A stretch of DNA of 64,000 bases from Sesamum alatum (GCA_034509735.1 JACGWO010000011.1:18079573-18143572), one strand, 5' to 3'. Counted from the stretch's first letter, positions 22,723 through 33,574 are shown. Notes: generated by a model from the letters alone, not told the origin. Program-made: numbers and translations.

Positions 22723-24053
22723 GAAGAGCGCGGTTTAAGGAGTCGATTGCGGGGAAGCCTCCCTCGACTCAGGAAGAATTGATGTTAAGAGTAGAGAATT
22801 ATATAAGGATAGAAGAGACTATTGGTGTGCGACCAGCAAATCCTCTCAAGCGGAGGGCTAATGAGGAGAAGAAGAGGTTTCCCCCTAGGGTAGAGGGGGT
22901 TAAACCAAAACGCATGCCCATGTGGCCCGGGGATTTGGTTCGGTATACCCCGTTAAATGCTCCACGAGCTCAAGTTCTCACTGTGGCCAAACAACAAGGG
23001 TTGGTGAGATGGCCTTACCCGATGAAAGACAACCCGCAGAGAATGAAATCTGATAAATATTGCCACTTCCACAGAGATCGAGGCCACAGCACCGAGGAGT
23101 GCCACCACTTGAGAAACGAAATTGAGAAGTTGATCCGAAGAGATTACTTGAAGGAATTTGTGGGCAAAATGAAGCAGGGCCCTCAGGAGGCCGCCAATGA
23201 AAGCAAGCAGATGACCCCTCGTCTCGAGATGGGAGTTAAAGTAGAAGCAAAGCAAGCAAGTAAGGATAACCTCCCAACTGCTGGTGTGATTGGAGTCATT
23301 TCAGGAGGGCCACCTGGGGGAGACTCGGGGCGAGCTAGGAAGGCTGCCGTGAGAGCAGCAGGACACGCTGCCAACCATGTTGCTTATAGAGAGGTCACGG
23401 TGGCACCTCGAGTATACCCTGCAGAAGAGATAGTTTTTAATGACCAATACTTGGAAGGAAGCCTTCCCTCCTACAACGATGCGATATTCGTGACTGCCTC
23501 AATATCCAACTTCTGGGTGAGGAAGATCTTAGTAGATACTGGGAGCTCAGCGGACATCCTTTTCGACAAAGCCTTCTCTCAAATGAGGATCGACAATGTG
23601 CAACTCACGCCAATCAATACACTATTGACCAGCTTTAGCAAAGATGTAGTTGTGCCGTTGAGGGAAGTTACGTTGCCAATGTCGGTAGGGACATACCCCA
23701 GGCGAATGACAAAATTTGTCAATTTTCTGGTAGTAGATGCACCTTCTACTTATAACGAAATCCTCGGGAGGCCGAGCTTGAATCTCTTTCAGGCTGTAAT
23801 ATCAACCTATAACATGAAAGTGAAGTTCCCAACATCGGAAGGGGTAGGAGAAGTGGTCGGTGACAGGAAGCAAGCGAGAGAGTGCTACGCTAGCATACTG
23901 AAAAATCCAGCGGTGGTCCTTGAGGGAAAGATTGAGGGCGGCAGAAAATTAGTTACAGCAAGGGGGTCGCCCGAGTTGAAGCCTGGCGAGCCAAATAGAG
24001 GAAGCTCCCAAGAGGAACGGGGAGAGGAGTCCCAAAGGGAAGCTAAAAAATAG
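22707..24053 (+). CDS. Tat gag C-terminus and aspartic protease
   Basis: An open frame of 448 codons. It opens with the continuation of the capsid (MQQNLRRARFKESIAGKP). A knuckle-like CHFHRDRGHSTEEC lies near residue 118, and the retroviral-type protease active site LVDTGSSADILF near residue 276. Protease cuts the polyprotein into working parts. The ATG at 22707 is internal to the ancestral frame and is probably not a real start; the frame exists because of the slip after the gag segment. It ends with a nonsense codon before the reverse transcriptase. Confidence 0.75.
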   Translation: MQQNLRRARFKESIAGKPPSTQEELMLRVENYIRIEETIGVRPANPLKRRANEEKKRFPPRVEGVKPKRMPMWPGDLVRYTPLNAPRAQVLTVAKQQGLVRWPYPMKDNPQRMKSDKYCHFHRDRGHSTEECHHLRNEIEKLIRRDYLKEFVGKMKQGPQEAANESKQMTPRLEMGVKVEAKQASKDNLPTAGVIGVISGGPPGGDSGRARKAAVRAAGHAANHVAYREVTVAPRVYPAEEIVFNDQYLEGSLPSYNDAIFVTASISNFWVRKILVDTGSSADILFDKAFSQMRIDNVQLTPINTLLTSFSKDVVVPLREVTLPMSVGTYPRRMTKFVNFLVVDAPSTYNEILGRPSLNLFQAVISTYNMKVKFPTSEGVGEVVGDRKQARECYASILKNPAVVLEGKIEGGRKLVTARGSPELKPGEPNRGSSQEERGEESQREAKK

Positions 24054-25104
24054 AAAAGTTGAGGAAGAGAGAATGGAGACCTTCGAGGAGATAAAGATGG
24101 TGGAGCTCCTGGAAGATCCACGAAAAATGGTGAAGATTAGAACATTGCTAAGCCCGTAGCTGGAGCACGTCATCGTTAGTTTTTTGCAAGAATCTGTTGA
24201 GATATTTACATGGGAGATGGTGGACATGAGGGGGATAAGCCCCAAAGTGATGGTCCATAGGCTTAACATAAACCCTGAAGCAAAATCAGTGAGGCAGAAA
24301 AGAAGGGCATTTGGGATAGAGAGAAACATGATAATAAAAGAAGAAGTCGAGAAGTTGCTTCGAGTCGACTACATTCGACCTGTGCACTATCCCGAGTGGT
24401 TGGCCAATGTGGTCTTGGTCCCGAAGAGCAATGGAAAGTAGAGGATGTGTATTGATTTCACCAACCTCAATCGAGCCTGCCCTAAAGACTTGTATCCCCT
24501 GCCAAGGATTGACGCATTCATTGATTCAACTTCAGGATGTGAACTGATGAGCTTCCTGGACGCCTTCCAGGGGTATAACCAAATTCAGTTGGCACATGAG
24601 GATCAAGAGAAAACAAGTTTCGTTACTGAGCAAGGGACATATTGCTATAAGGTTATACCTTTCGGGCTGAAGAACGCGGGTACCACATATCAGAGGTTGG
24701 TCAATGGCATGTTCCAGAAGGAGATAGGAAGGAATATGAAGGTGTACATAGATGATATGTTGGTCAAGAGCCGCAAGAGGGAGGACCATGTGAAAGACCT
24801 GGCAGAGTGTTTCGGCACTTTGAGGAAGTTTGGAATGAAGCTAACCCCCGCCAAATGCACCTTCGGAGTGCAAGGAGAGAAGTTCCTGGTGTTCATGGTC
24901 TCTCAAAGAGGGATAGAGGCCAACCCAGAGAAAATTGCGGCTATCATGAAGATACAGCCTCCCAAAACGATCAAGGAAGTCCAAAAATTGACGGGACAAA
25001 TGTCGGCCCTTAATCGTTTCATCTCGAAGTCCTCAGAACGAGGGCTCCCATTCTTCAAGGTTTTGAGAAAGATAGAGGGTTTTTCTTGGACGGACCAGTG
25101 TTAG
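24054..25104 (+). pseudogene. Tat reverse transcriptase
   Basis: The RT domain is read in one frame with TAG stops at 24157-24159, 24439-24441 and 25102-25104. Fingers and palm motifs are present: YPEWLANVVLVPK, CIDFTNLNRACPKD, YKVIPFGLKNAGTTYQ, and the catalytic YIDDML at 24745-24762 with both aspartates. The stops fall in otherwise conserved text, so inactivation was by point mutation. Confidence 0.85.
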
Positions 25105-25989
25105 GCTGCCTTCGAGGATCTGAAGAAATATTTTACTTCACCACCTCTTTTGACGAAGCCGGAACCCGGGGAGACCCTAGTCGTGTATTTATCAGTATCA
25201 GAAGGGGCAATAAGTGCAGTTCTCGTGAGAGAAGAGGAGCGCAAACACCGACCTATATATTATGCCAGCAAGGCCCTTCAGGGACCAAAAGAAAGATACG
25301 TCGAAATAGAGAAGATGGCCTTGGCCTTAATAACAGCAGCTAGGAAGTTGAGACCTTATTTCCAATAGCACCCTGTGGTTGTATTGACGAACCAACCCTT
25401 GAAGAGGGTGCTGGCTGATCCCAACACATCGGGGAGGATGGTAAAGTGGTCAATAGAGCTGAGTGAGCACGGGATTGAATATCAATCTAGGCCTGCAATC
25501 AAGGCACAAGCTTTGGCGGATTTTGTTTCCAAGCTAACAGAAGAGGAAGGCACGCAAAAAAAGGAATGGTGGAAAATGTTCGTGGACGGATCGTCCACAT
25601 CCCTAGGCAGCGGGGAGGGAATAGTGATTGAGAGCTCGCAGGGAGACACACTGCGTTATGCCATCAGACTTGGCTTCGCGGCCTCTAACAACGAGTCGGA
25701 GTATGAAGCAGTCATTACGGGAGGAAAGTTGGCCTTCGCGGTCGGTGCAAAGTTCCTAAAGGCATATAGTGATTCCCATCTTGTGGTCAGGAAGGTGAAT
25801 AGGAATTTCGAAGCCAAGGGGGAGCAGATGGCCAAATACCTAACAAGTATTCAAGCAGTGAGAAAGAAGTTTGATGAGTTCACCTTGGAACAAGTCCCGC
25901 AAGCGAGTAATAAAGAAGCAGATCAACTTGCTAAGTTGGCTAGCTCGTTGGCCCCATTAAAAAGCAGGAAGATAACGTTACTGAACTAG
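25105..25989 (+). pseudogene. Tat RNase H plus second (archaeal-type) RNase H
   Basis: Two RNase H domains in tandem. The first (25105-25368) has PIYYASKALQGPKERYVEIE and is followed by a TAG stop at 25366. The second (about 25566-25960) starts with WWKMFVDGSSTSLGSGEG, continues with NNESEYEAVITG and ends near NKEADQLAKLA, matching the additional RNase H of Tat elements. One removes RNA template during reverse transcription; the second is a lineage-specific acquisition. The TAG at 25987-25989 closes the frame. Confidence 0.85.
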
Positions 25990-26772
25990 GAGCGCCCTGG
26001 CGTGGATATAGACGGGGGTGGCAATCACTCTGGGGGAAGGGCGTTGGCGCACAAGGCCCTGCGACAAGGATACTTCTGGCCAACCATGCAGGAGGATGCT
26101 GGAAGCTTAGTAAAGAAATGTCGAAAGTGCCAAGAACATGCTAATGTCGCCCACGTTCCAGCAACAGTCATGCAACCATTGCACAACCCTTGCCCTTTTG
26201 ATCAATGGGGAATGGACATAGTAGGGAAACTCCCCGAGCGACAAGCCAGCGAGAGTCGGCTGTGGTGTCAAGAACTGAAGATAAGGCAGTGTTATGCCTC
26301 GATGGCAACGCCCCAGTATAATGGGCAAGCAGAGGTAACCAATAGGATAATCCTCCAGAGTTTGAAGACGAGGTTGGAAGAAGCCAAAGGTAATTGGGTG
26401 GAAGAGCTCCCGGGAGTCCTATGGGCATATCGGACCACCCTGCGACGAGGCACGGGGAAAACCCCATTTAGTTTGGTCTATGGGACAGAGGCTGTCATCC
26501 TGGTAGAGATAGGGGAGGAAACATTTAGAGTGCGGCAATATGAGCCGACTAGCAATGATAATGAAAGGCGTGTTGACTTGGACTTCCTAGAAGAACTGAG
26601 GTGCAACGCCAATGCTAGGATGGAAGCTTACAAGACATTGATGGCAAGAGCTTATAATGACAGAGTACGGCATTGGGGTTTTCAAGTGGGCGACCTAGTG
26701 TTAAGAAGAGCTGATGCGAGGAAAAATTGGGAAACTCGATGCCAAATGGATAGGACCATACCAAGTAATTGA
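25990..26772 (+). pseudogene. Tat integrase, internally deleted
   Basis: The zinc-binding N-terminus (NHSGGRALAHKALRQGYFWP, then CRKCQEHA) is followed by the first catalytic aspartate region (FDQWGMDIVGKLP) and then directly by RQCYASMATPQYNGQAEVTN, which carries the final part of the core. The stretch between, which should include the second catalytic aspartate, is absent (about 60-70 residues by family length). Linker sequence between RNase H and integrase is also lost. The C-terminal part (VGDLVLRRADA) is present. The enzyme cannot be active. Confidence 0.8.
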
Positions 26773-26976
26773 GATAGTAGGAAAATGAACTTACCGCCTG
26801 CGAAAGATGGACGGAAAGGAAATGTCGCGCACATGGAATGTTGTTAACCTTAAGAGATTTTTTGTTTAAGTATATTTTTTTCATTTAAACATCGTGTAAC
26901 CTTCAATTATGGCAATAAAAATGTTCTTGGTTTATTCTCCGATGATGAGTCTGTTGTTAAGTACTGCATTTTATGA

Positions 26977-27228
26977 AAGAGGGGGATTACCCTCACCTCA
27001 ATTCTTTTAAAAGAGAAGGATTGCCCCTCACTTCTAGAACTTTGTTTAAAGAGGGGGATTGCCCCTCACACCTAGAATTTCTTTTCAAAGAAGGGGATTG
27101 CCCCTCATATTTATAATTTTACTTAAAAGATGGGGATTGCCTCCCACATATGGAGTATTGTTGGAAAAGGGGGATTGCCCCACACATTGAAGATTTTAAT
27201 TCTAAAGGGGGGTCGCCTCCTCATGTTG
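26977..27228 (+). repeat. Tandem repeats in the Tat 3' region
   Basis: Seven imperfect copies of a 34-39-bp unit whose core is AAAGAGGGGGATTGCCCCTCA, starting near 26983, 27017, 27054, 27093, 27132, 27170 and 27207. Each core is a small palindrome (GGGG...CCCC). Tandem arrays in this place are known for Tat elements and can seed satellite DNA. Confidence 0.8.
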
Positions 27229-27335
27229 ATACTTAGCATAAGAGGAAGTAACTTAAACATGCAAAGCAATGGAGAAATAGAATTAGCCAAAGTCTAATAA
27301 CTTAAAGGGAGGAAAAACATCCTAAGGATTCAAAT
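27229..27335. other. Tat spacer
   Basis: Short non-coding link between the tandem repeats and the 3' end of the antisense gene. Confidence 0.4.
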
Positions 27336-29355
27336 TCAAAGAAATAAGATAAATGGTCCTAAAATTTGAAAAGAAAAATTCAAAAATAAGATAAACAGTC
27401 CTAAGCCTAAATCTAGTTCTTTTCTACAGCGGAGGTGGGGGCCCATTGGTAGGAATGTCATCAGCCACCTCACCCTCCCTATCTTCATCCCCATTCTCAT
27501 CAGGAACCTTGGATCAAGGAACAAGAAGTCCTCATCGCCACAGCGACCGCTGTTCCTCAACGTGGCACGACATTGTCTAATCACTCGGTCATAGATCTCG
27601 CTCGCCTTGCCCAGGACAGCTTGGTTGAACTCCTCAAAGCCACGTACTTCTCCCTGAATTCGTTCCATACGTATTCCAAATAAATCTTGCTGGCGTCTGA
27701 TTTCAGGAAGGTCTTCCTCGAAGCAACCTCCCGATTGAAGTTATCCTTCCATTTAATCTGCTCGGCTGAAGCAACTTTAAGATCCTCTTGGCAACGTCCT
27801 AAGCCTTTTCTCGCATCTTCAAGAGCATCCTTCAGTTGTTGGATCTCCTTCTCATAATTTCCTAGACGCATCTCAATGGATTCACCAAGATTGATCACTT
27901 GAGACAACAGGAAACCCCTCAATAAACGCCTTAGAGGCTAAGGAAATAATATAAAGCACGAAGCATAAGGGAGAAAACATACCCTAGCTGTTTCAGCCTG
28001 AAGAAGCCTAGAAAGAGTACCGCTGGGGAGAGCACCGAGGCGCGTTACGTCATAAGTGCTCACGAGATCCCTCGATTTTTCATATGGAATGTCATGGTCA
28101 GCAGCGTCCCAGAAGGATGAAATATCTCCTTGCCTGTGAGTCCCATAAGTAAAGAGGCCTTTCCCCGCTCCATAGCGTGGAGGATCAGCTTCACCTTCCC
28201 GGGGACGTTTAGAGCCACTGCCCCCGTGAGGGGGAGAGGAACTCCCTTCACTCTGACCTGGGCCACTAGGAGGATCCCTAACTCGAGTAGGAGGGGAACG
28301 CCGGCGACTGCTTTCCCCCTTCCTCGAGGGGGCGGAGGAGGATTACGAGGCCTTGGAGCATTCTCCCTTTCATGGAAGCGATGAACGTCATGAAGAGTAA
28401 CTTTCTTTCCTGCAAGAAGTCAACAAAGAAGGAGTGAGACAACGGGAAAATTTTTTCTAAAACAAGTAAGAGTCAGCAAAAGATAAAATCAAGTTCCAAC
28501 AGACACTAAAGTTTTGGCATCAAAGAGTTGATCAAATAACCCTGACCCAATAAATGACAAACGGAGATCATGGACAGGAATAGGCACAAGGGGCGGCTCC
28601 TCACCCCCAGGTTAGGTCTTTTACATATAGGAATTTCTCTTTCCACGGACCTTTCAAGGAAGCACCACCCTCAAGAAATTTACAGCCACCTCGGGGATAG
28701 AAGTAGAAGTAAGAGTCATTGGGAACCTTCCTAACTGTGAATAATGTGTAGAAAGCCTCAAGTGAGGGGGTCAGGTCGAGGTCCTCGAAATGCTGAAGGA
28801 ACCCCCGAAGCATACGAAGGAGTTGGGGGTAAACTGGCTAATACTCAGAGTAGTATGGGCAATGATCTCTAGTAATAGAGGATGAGGGGGAAGTGTAAAA
28901 CCATAGGCGAAAAAAGACAGATAGGCCATGAAGAATCCCAATGGTGGATGTTTGATCCTATCATCGACGCTAGGAAGAAGCAGGGTAAACTCGGAGGAGG
29001 GGTTGATTTTGGTCTCAAGAGTATGAAACTCTTCAGGACTCACGCAACTATGGCAATTTTCAACGTCCATAACGCGACAACGAGACTTAGAGTATGGGGC
29101 TGATGAAGACTCGGTTCCATCTATACTAGAATCATCGAAATCAACATCAAGAGACAGAAGTGGGGGAGTTTCTTTTGAGCTCGACCCTATAGAAGGACTT
29201 AACGAAATTGAAGGACACGCGGGTAAATTTTGGATTGCTTCAATCACCTTTAGATCAAAGTCCACAACATCGAGACGGACAAGAGGAGCGGGAGGAGACG
29301 AGAGAGGCCGCCCTCGGCCGGGATCCGGCCGAGGCACAGAATCTAGTCGAGGCAA
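27336..29355 (-). pseudogene. Tat antisense extra gene (gypsy-type 'transposase-28'-like)
   Basis: A broken gene on the strand opposite to gag-pol. From 29355 leftward the first part (about 185 codons) is serine- and acid-rich and then reads HPPLGFFMAYLSFFAYGFTL and SISQFTPNSF. After a one-base slip in a G run near 28810 it continues as FLQHFEDLDLTPSLEAFYTL and GPWKEKFLYVKDL. Farther left, 27922-27581 encodes a coiled-coil-like heptad region (NYEKEIQQLKDALEDARKGL). This layout matches the family annotated as putative gypsy-type transposon protein in plants, an extra antisense frame of Tat elements with no known function. Splicing between the pieces is likely but not resolved. Confidence 0.65.
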
Positions 29356-29480
29356 GGCGCCTCGCCTCCGCCAAGTTCAGGGTGAGGCGGATCGCCGCGG
29401 CCAAACCCTGGTCGAGGCGTGCTGCCTCGACCCGGCGCCCATGTACTCCTACCGACACCTCGTTGAGCATTTCCTTGGGG
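29280..29480. repeat. GC-rich CGAGGC-repeat patch
   Basis: Repeated GCCGAGGC/GTCGAGGC/GGCGAGGC words make this much richer in GC than its surroundings. It lies just upstream (minus strand) of, or within, the N-terminus of the antisense gene; minus-strand translation gives alanine/arginine-rich repeats. Function unknown. Confidence 0.5.
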
Positions 29481-29903
29481 ACCCGACATCCTAAAATTTT
29501 TTCAAACTGACGTAATTGTTTCTTTTTTTTTTTTCAGGACTGACGAGGGATGGCCTTTGGAAGACTAAAAACGAAAAATTACTACAAGAAAAGAGACGAA
29601 GAGCTATATACCCGAACCGACACGTTTCGACATTTTTCTGAAAAGTGATTGAGACCGAGAAGGCAGATAAAACAATCGAAGATGAAGAAGTCATAGTATC
29701 CCACCAGGTTTATATAGAAGACAAAAGGAGTCCTAGCAAAAGAAGGATTTGTATTAAAAAAAAAAAAAAGCCTTGATGGAGGAAGAACTCATGCCAAGAA
29801 GAGTCCAAAGAGGAAAGGAGTTCGTAGCAAAAGAAAACCGCCAAAGGAGGAAGCTGCATCAAAATCAGTCTATTTGTCAGAACTTCCAAATTTCCCGAAT
29901 ACA

Positions 29904-29923
29904 TTTGGAAGTTGGGGGGCTAC
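29904..29923 (+). other. Tat polypurine tract
   Basis: TTTGGAAGTTGGGGGGCTAC immediately before the LTR start TGATGG; the G-rich run is the usual plus-strand primer of plant gypsy elements. Confidence 0.75.
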
Positions 29924-30279
29924 TGATGGAGATAGAAAATATTAGGGTAGCAAATTACCAAAATAACCTCAAGTGTAAACATATTTACAGAAATGCCATT
30001 AGAGGTAGTTATTGTTAGTGGTTAGTGGGGTGGTGCCAAATTACCAAGGTGCACTTGAAGTTTAGATTACAACAGTTAGATTAGAGGCAGTTGGAGGGTA
30101 AAATAGTATTTATACCCCACATCATTTACTATAAATAGAGGTTCAAAATCCTTTGTAAAGGTACTTTTTTCCATTTTAAGAAATATACTTCTTGAGAAGA
30201 GTTCTCAAATTACTTGTCTCGCGATGTCGTTTCGTGTTAGTGTGCTTGGATCAACTACTTCCCGAATCACCCACCATCA
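29924..30279 (+). repeat. 3' LTR of the Tat element
   Basis: 356 bp, TGATGGAGATAG to CACCCACCATCA. It has a ~15-bp segment absent from the 5' copy. TATA-like CTATAAATAG at 30129-30138 points towards the PPR gene. Confidence 0.93.
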
Positions 30280-30497
30280 AAAACATAATAAGTGTGATAC
30301 TAAGATGTATAATAAAACTAAAAATAGCTAAAATAGTGACAAAAAAATATTGATTGAAATTTATACAACTTTTTATATTTTTAGTTTTTACCCATAATTT
30401 GAAGAAAAAGTTTCAAAAAGTTCGAAAATATTGTCGTTTCCTCTTCACTTTATTACATTTACACTGCCTCCCCCTTGTTCTGTTGAAACAGCTTGAG

Positions 30498-32111
30498 ATG
30501 ATTGAGAGTGCCGATGAACACCGAACATACATCTCCTCTCTCACTCAGCGTTGCAAAACTCTGAATCAGCTCAAACAAATTCATGGCAACCTTCTCAAAC
30601 TCCCTTTCCGAAACCTCGCCGCCCTTACTTCTCTCCTCTCATTCGCCGCCGCCTCCACCAATCCCGATTTCTTTTCCTATGCTCACACCATATTCCGAAA
30701 CCTCCGGGGCCGTACTACTTTCCTGTACAACACTATGATCAGAGGATACGTACAATCCAATCAGCCAAAAGAGGCCATTTTATGCTATAAGGACATGCTA
30801 AGTGATAGACTTATAAGAAATAACTACACTTTTACGCCTCTAGTTAAGGCTTGTTCAATGATTTTGCCTGATTTTCGGCTTATGGGTCTTTTAGTGCATG
30901 CCCATGTGGTCAAGTTAGGATTTTGTGCTGACCCATTCATTGTCAGCTCCTTGATTGAGTTCTATGCATTGAATCTTGACATGGGGACTGCAGAGGAGCT
31001 GTTTGACGAAATTCCTGTGAGAGATGTGGTTTTATGGACTGCTATGGTTGATGGATATGGAAAAATGGGGGACGTTGAGAAAGCTAGGGAACTGTTTGAT
31101 GAAATGCCAGAGAGGAACGTGATATCTTGGAGTACAATAATGGCAGCATATTCGCGAAAAAGTGATTTTAGAGAAGTGCTATCCTTGTATAGAACAATGG
31201 AGGACTTGGGTTTGAAGCCTAATGAGGCGGTTCTTGTGAGTGCCCTCACCGCGTGTGCTCATCTTGGTGCATTGGCGCAAGGCTTATGGATACATTCATA
31301 TGCTGAGAAATGTAAATACAGTTCAAATCCTAGACTAGCTACTGCACTGGTGGACATGTACTCGAAATGCGGTTGTGTGAAATTGGCTTTAACAGTTTTT
31401 GACCAGATTCATGAAAAGGATAGTCCGGCCTGGAACGCTATCATATCCGGGGTAGCATTGAACGGGGACGCGATGAAATCACTTGAATTGTTTGACAACA
31501 TGGTCTTGAGTGGGACGCAACCCACTGAAGCCACTTTTGTTGCTGTCCTGACTGCTTGTACTCATGCTAAGCTGCTTGACAAGGGCCTTTCTCTGTTTGA
31601 AAATATGGGTAAAACCTACAAGATTGAGCCGAAAATTGAGCATTACGCTTGTTTGGTGGACCTTTTGGCAAGATCCGGTAAGTTAGTGGAAGCTGAGAAA
31701 TTTATAGATGAGAAAATGGGAGGAATTGATGAAGGGGATGCTAATGTATGGGGAGCTCTTCTAGGGGCATGTAGGGTTTATGGGAAGGTTGAAACTGGGA
31801 ATAGGCTGTGGAGAAAGCTTGCTGAAAAGGGGGTTGCTGACTATGGGATTCATGTTCTTGCATATAACATGTTCCGGGAAGCTGGCTGGGAGGCTGAAGC
31901 AAAGAGCGTGAGGAGATTGATTAAGAAGAAACAAATGAAGAAAAAACCTGGTTGCAGCGCAATAGAAGTTAATGGAATTGTTGAAGAGTTCGTTGCTGGC
32001 GATGTATTACATCCACAGGCGGACGAGATGTATAAAATACTTTATTCTTTACTATGTGATGTATCGCGTCCAATAACATCGCATCAGAATGATGAAACCA
32101 ATAACACGTAA
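30498..32111 (+). CDS. Pentatricopeptide repeat protein, PLS class, E type
   Basis: 537 residues, intronless. The start is the first ATG of the frame; the frame runs 48 codons further upstream but without an ATG and with unlikely composition. From residue ~25 successive P, L and S repeats are visible (NTMIRGYVQSNQPKEAI, TAMVDGYGKMGDVEKARELF, STIMAAYSRKSDFREVL, TALVDMYSKCGCVKLAL, NAIISGVALNGDAMKSLELF). The end has an E-type domain (KKPGCSAIEVNGIVEEFVAGD). No DYW deaminase domain follows. Such proteins bind single-stranded RNA base by base in mitochondria or plastids, commonly at C-to-U editing sites, with the deaminase supplied by a partner. The frame is intact. A Tat LTR ends 218 bp upstream, so the native promoter is displaced or very short. 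Confidence 0.9.
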   Translation: MIESADEHRTYISSLTQRCKTLNQLKQIHGNLLKLPFRNLAALTSLLSFAAASTNPDFFSYAHTIFRNLRGRTTFLYNTMIRGYVQSNQPKEAILCYKDMLSDRLIRNNYTFTPLVKACSMILPDFRLMGLLVHAHVVKLGFCADPFIVSSLIEFYALNLDMGTAEELFDEIPVRDVVLWTAMVDGYGKMGDVEKARELFDEMPERNVISWSTIMAAYSRKSDFREVLSLYRTMEDLGLKPNEAVLVSALTACAHLGALAQGLWIHSYAEKCKYSSNPRLATALVDMYSKCGCVKLALTVFDQIHEKDSPAWNAIISGVALNGDAMKSLELFDNMVLSGTQPTEATFVAVLTACTHAKLLDKGLSLFENMGKTYKIEPKIEHYACLVDLLARSGKLVEAEKFIDEKMGGIDEGDANVWGALLGACRVYGKVETGNRLWRKLAEKGVADYGIHVLAYNMFREAGWEAEAKSVRRLIKKKQMKKKPGCSAIEVNGIVEEFVAGDVLHPQADEMYKILYSLLCDVSRPITSHQNDETNNT

Positions 32112-32148
32112 ATATTGAGTTTTGTCATATGTTTTGATGTTATAAGAT

Positions 32149-32632
32149 TTGGGGTAAATTACAACTACGTCGATTTGGTATAATTACGAATACATTCTCA
32201 TTGTTTGAAAAATTACAAATACTTTTGAATTTTAACGTTCGTCTAACAATTAGTCCAATTCGTTAGTCTCTGGTAGGTTTTTCATCCATTTTTTTATAGT
32301 GAACTGATCAAAATGTCCTTGTACACTATGAATTAAAAATTTATTTATTTTTAAAAAAAATTTGAAATTTTTTTATAGACTAATTGGATTTTTTTTTATA
32401 ATTTTTCAAAAATTTTCATCCATCTCATTTGCTTTTTTAAATATTTTCTCATCTTTTCAAAAAAAAAAAGGAAAAATAATACTGCAATGGCAAAATTGAT
32501 AATTTTAGACCTTCATCAAAGGATCACGTAATTTCGTCAAACATTGAAGGATATTCGTAATTTTTCAAACAACGAGAGGGTATTCCTAATTATGTCAAAC
32601 TTCAAGAAATGTAGCTATAATTTATCTAAAGA
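32149..32632. mobile_element. MITE with long terminal inverted repeats
   Basis: The left arm (GGGTAAATTACAACTACGTC, then TTTGAAAAATTAC) is mirrored at the right by GTAATTTTTCAAAC... and TGTAGCTATAATTTATC. The centre is A/T-rich. No coding. It lies just after the PPR stop codon and may fall in its 3' UTR. Confidence 0.65.
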
Positions 32633-33574
32633 TTTATGAATGATGTGCTCGACCAACCTAGACGTCGCTCTATCGGTAGGTCGGGGGTCAACTCTGTAAC
32701 ATCTATGGAAATAGGTTGAGGACCTACACAAAACACGAGGGGTCAGGCTTGGTCCGGCGTGAGCACTTTGACGTTCAAGTTACATTTAGAAATATTTTAA
32801 GATTAAAGCTAAAGCATAATAAATGACAAGATAAGATATTTGAAATAATCGTAAATGAGAAGTATTTATAGTTCTCCCTCCAATGTTCGGATTCCACCTT
32901 GGAACCCCTCGAATGGTGCCACATGTTGCTCATCCTCATTAACTGGGGATGTGATGGCCCCTGGGCCACTTATGGGCCTAGCTTCTGACAACACGTTTGG
33001 GCCTTCTCTTCAGAGAACCTTTGGAGGCCCAGTCATGGGGCCTTTCTAAGTGGAATACACAAGCCCGTATATCAATGAATATTATTAAAAACTTTTTAGC
33101 GAAACAAATATTTAATAATTTGTGTAAATTTTTGGTTATTATTGGATAGTAATATCATATTGCCCAACTTCATAACGCCACCTTTAATTTTCTTCGATTA
33201 GTACCATTATTGCATGATCAATTTGTCTAGTCGACAACACCATTAAGTCCAAGAATGCATTAATTGACAAATTAATAGAAAATTAAGTTATTTAGAATTT
33301 TTTTATTAAAATATCTAACTAAGTCGATATTTTTTCTAGTTGAATTATATTTCCTTCTTCAATTATGACTCTTTAAATCCATGATCTGACCGTCATTACT
33401 TCTTGATCAACTAAATTCAATGCAATTTTCTTAAATTGACAATATATATTAATTTTTAATTTAATTAATATACATGAGTAGATCTAAAACGTCCACAACG
33501 TTGGCATTAAAATTTTATATTATAAATGTCCAACACTTGTTAGTAGAACTTTATGTGATAATCTCCAATTGTTG
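32633..33574. other. Intergenic, with a possible repeat at 32640-33060
   Basis: A somewhat GC-richer block (32640-33060) containing GGTAGGTCGGGGGTCAAC looks like a repeat-derived or LTR-type fragment but could not be assigned. The rest is AT-rich with no frame. Confidence 0.3.

Larger units (their letters stand above)
21280..30279 (+). mobile_element. Ty3/gypsy retrotransposon, Tat lineage, full length
   Basis: A 9.0-kb element with two LTRs and exact 5-bp target duplications AAAAC (21275-21279 and 30280-30284). Order: LTR, tRNA-type primer site, gag, protease, reverse transcriptase, RNase H, a second (archaeal-type) RNase H, integrase, a tandem-repeat zone, an antisense gene, polypurine tract, LTR. 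The double RNase H and the extra antisense frame are traits of the Tat lineage. It carries a frameshift, at least five nonsense codons and an integrase deletion, so it cannot move by itself. The LTRs differ by roughly a dozen substitutions and a ~15-bp indel over ~340 bp (hand count), suggesting an insertion of order one to two million years, depending on the rate assumed. Confidence 0.93.

Noticed and set aside
27000..27230. CRISPR-like repeat array
   Set aside because: Units are contiguous imperfect tandem repeats without spacers, inside a plant retroelement.
28130..28384. 84-codon plus-strand frame
   Set aside because: Antisense shadow of the Tat antisense gene region.
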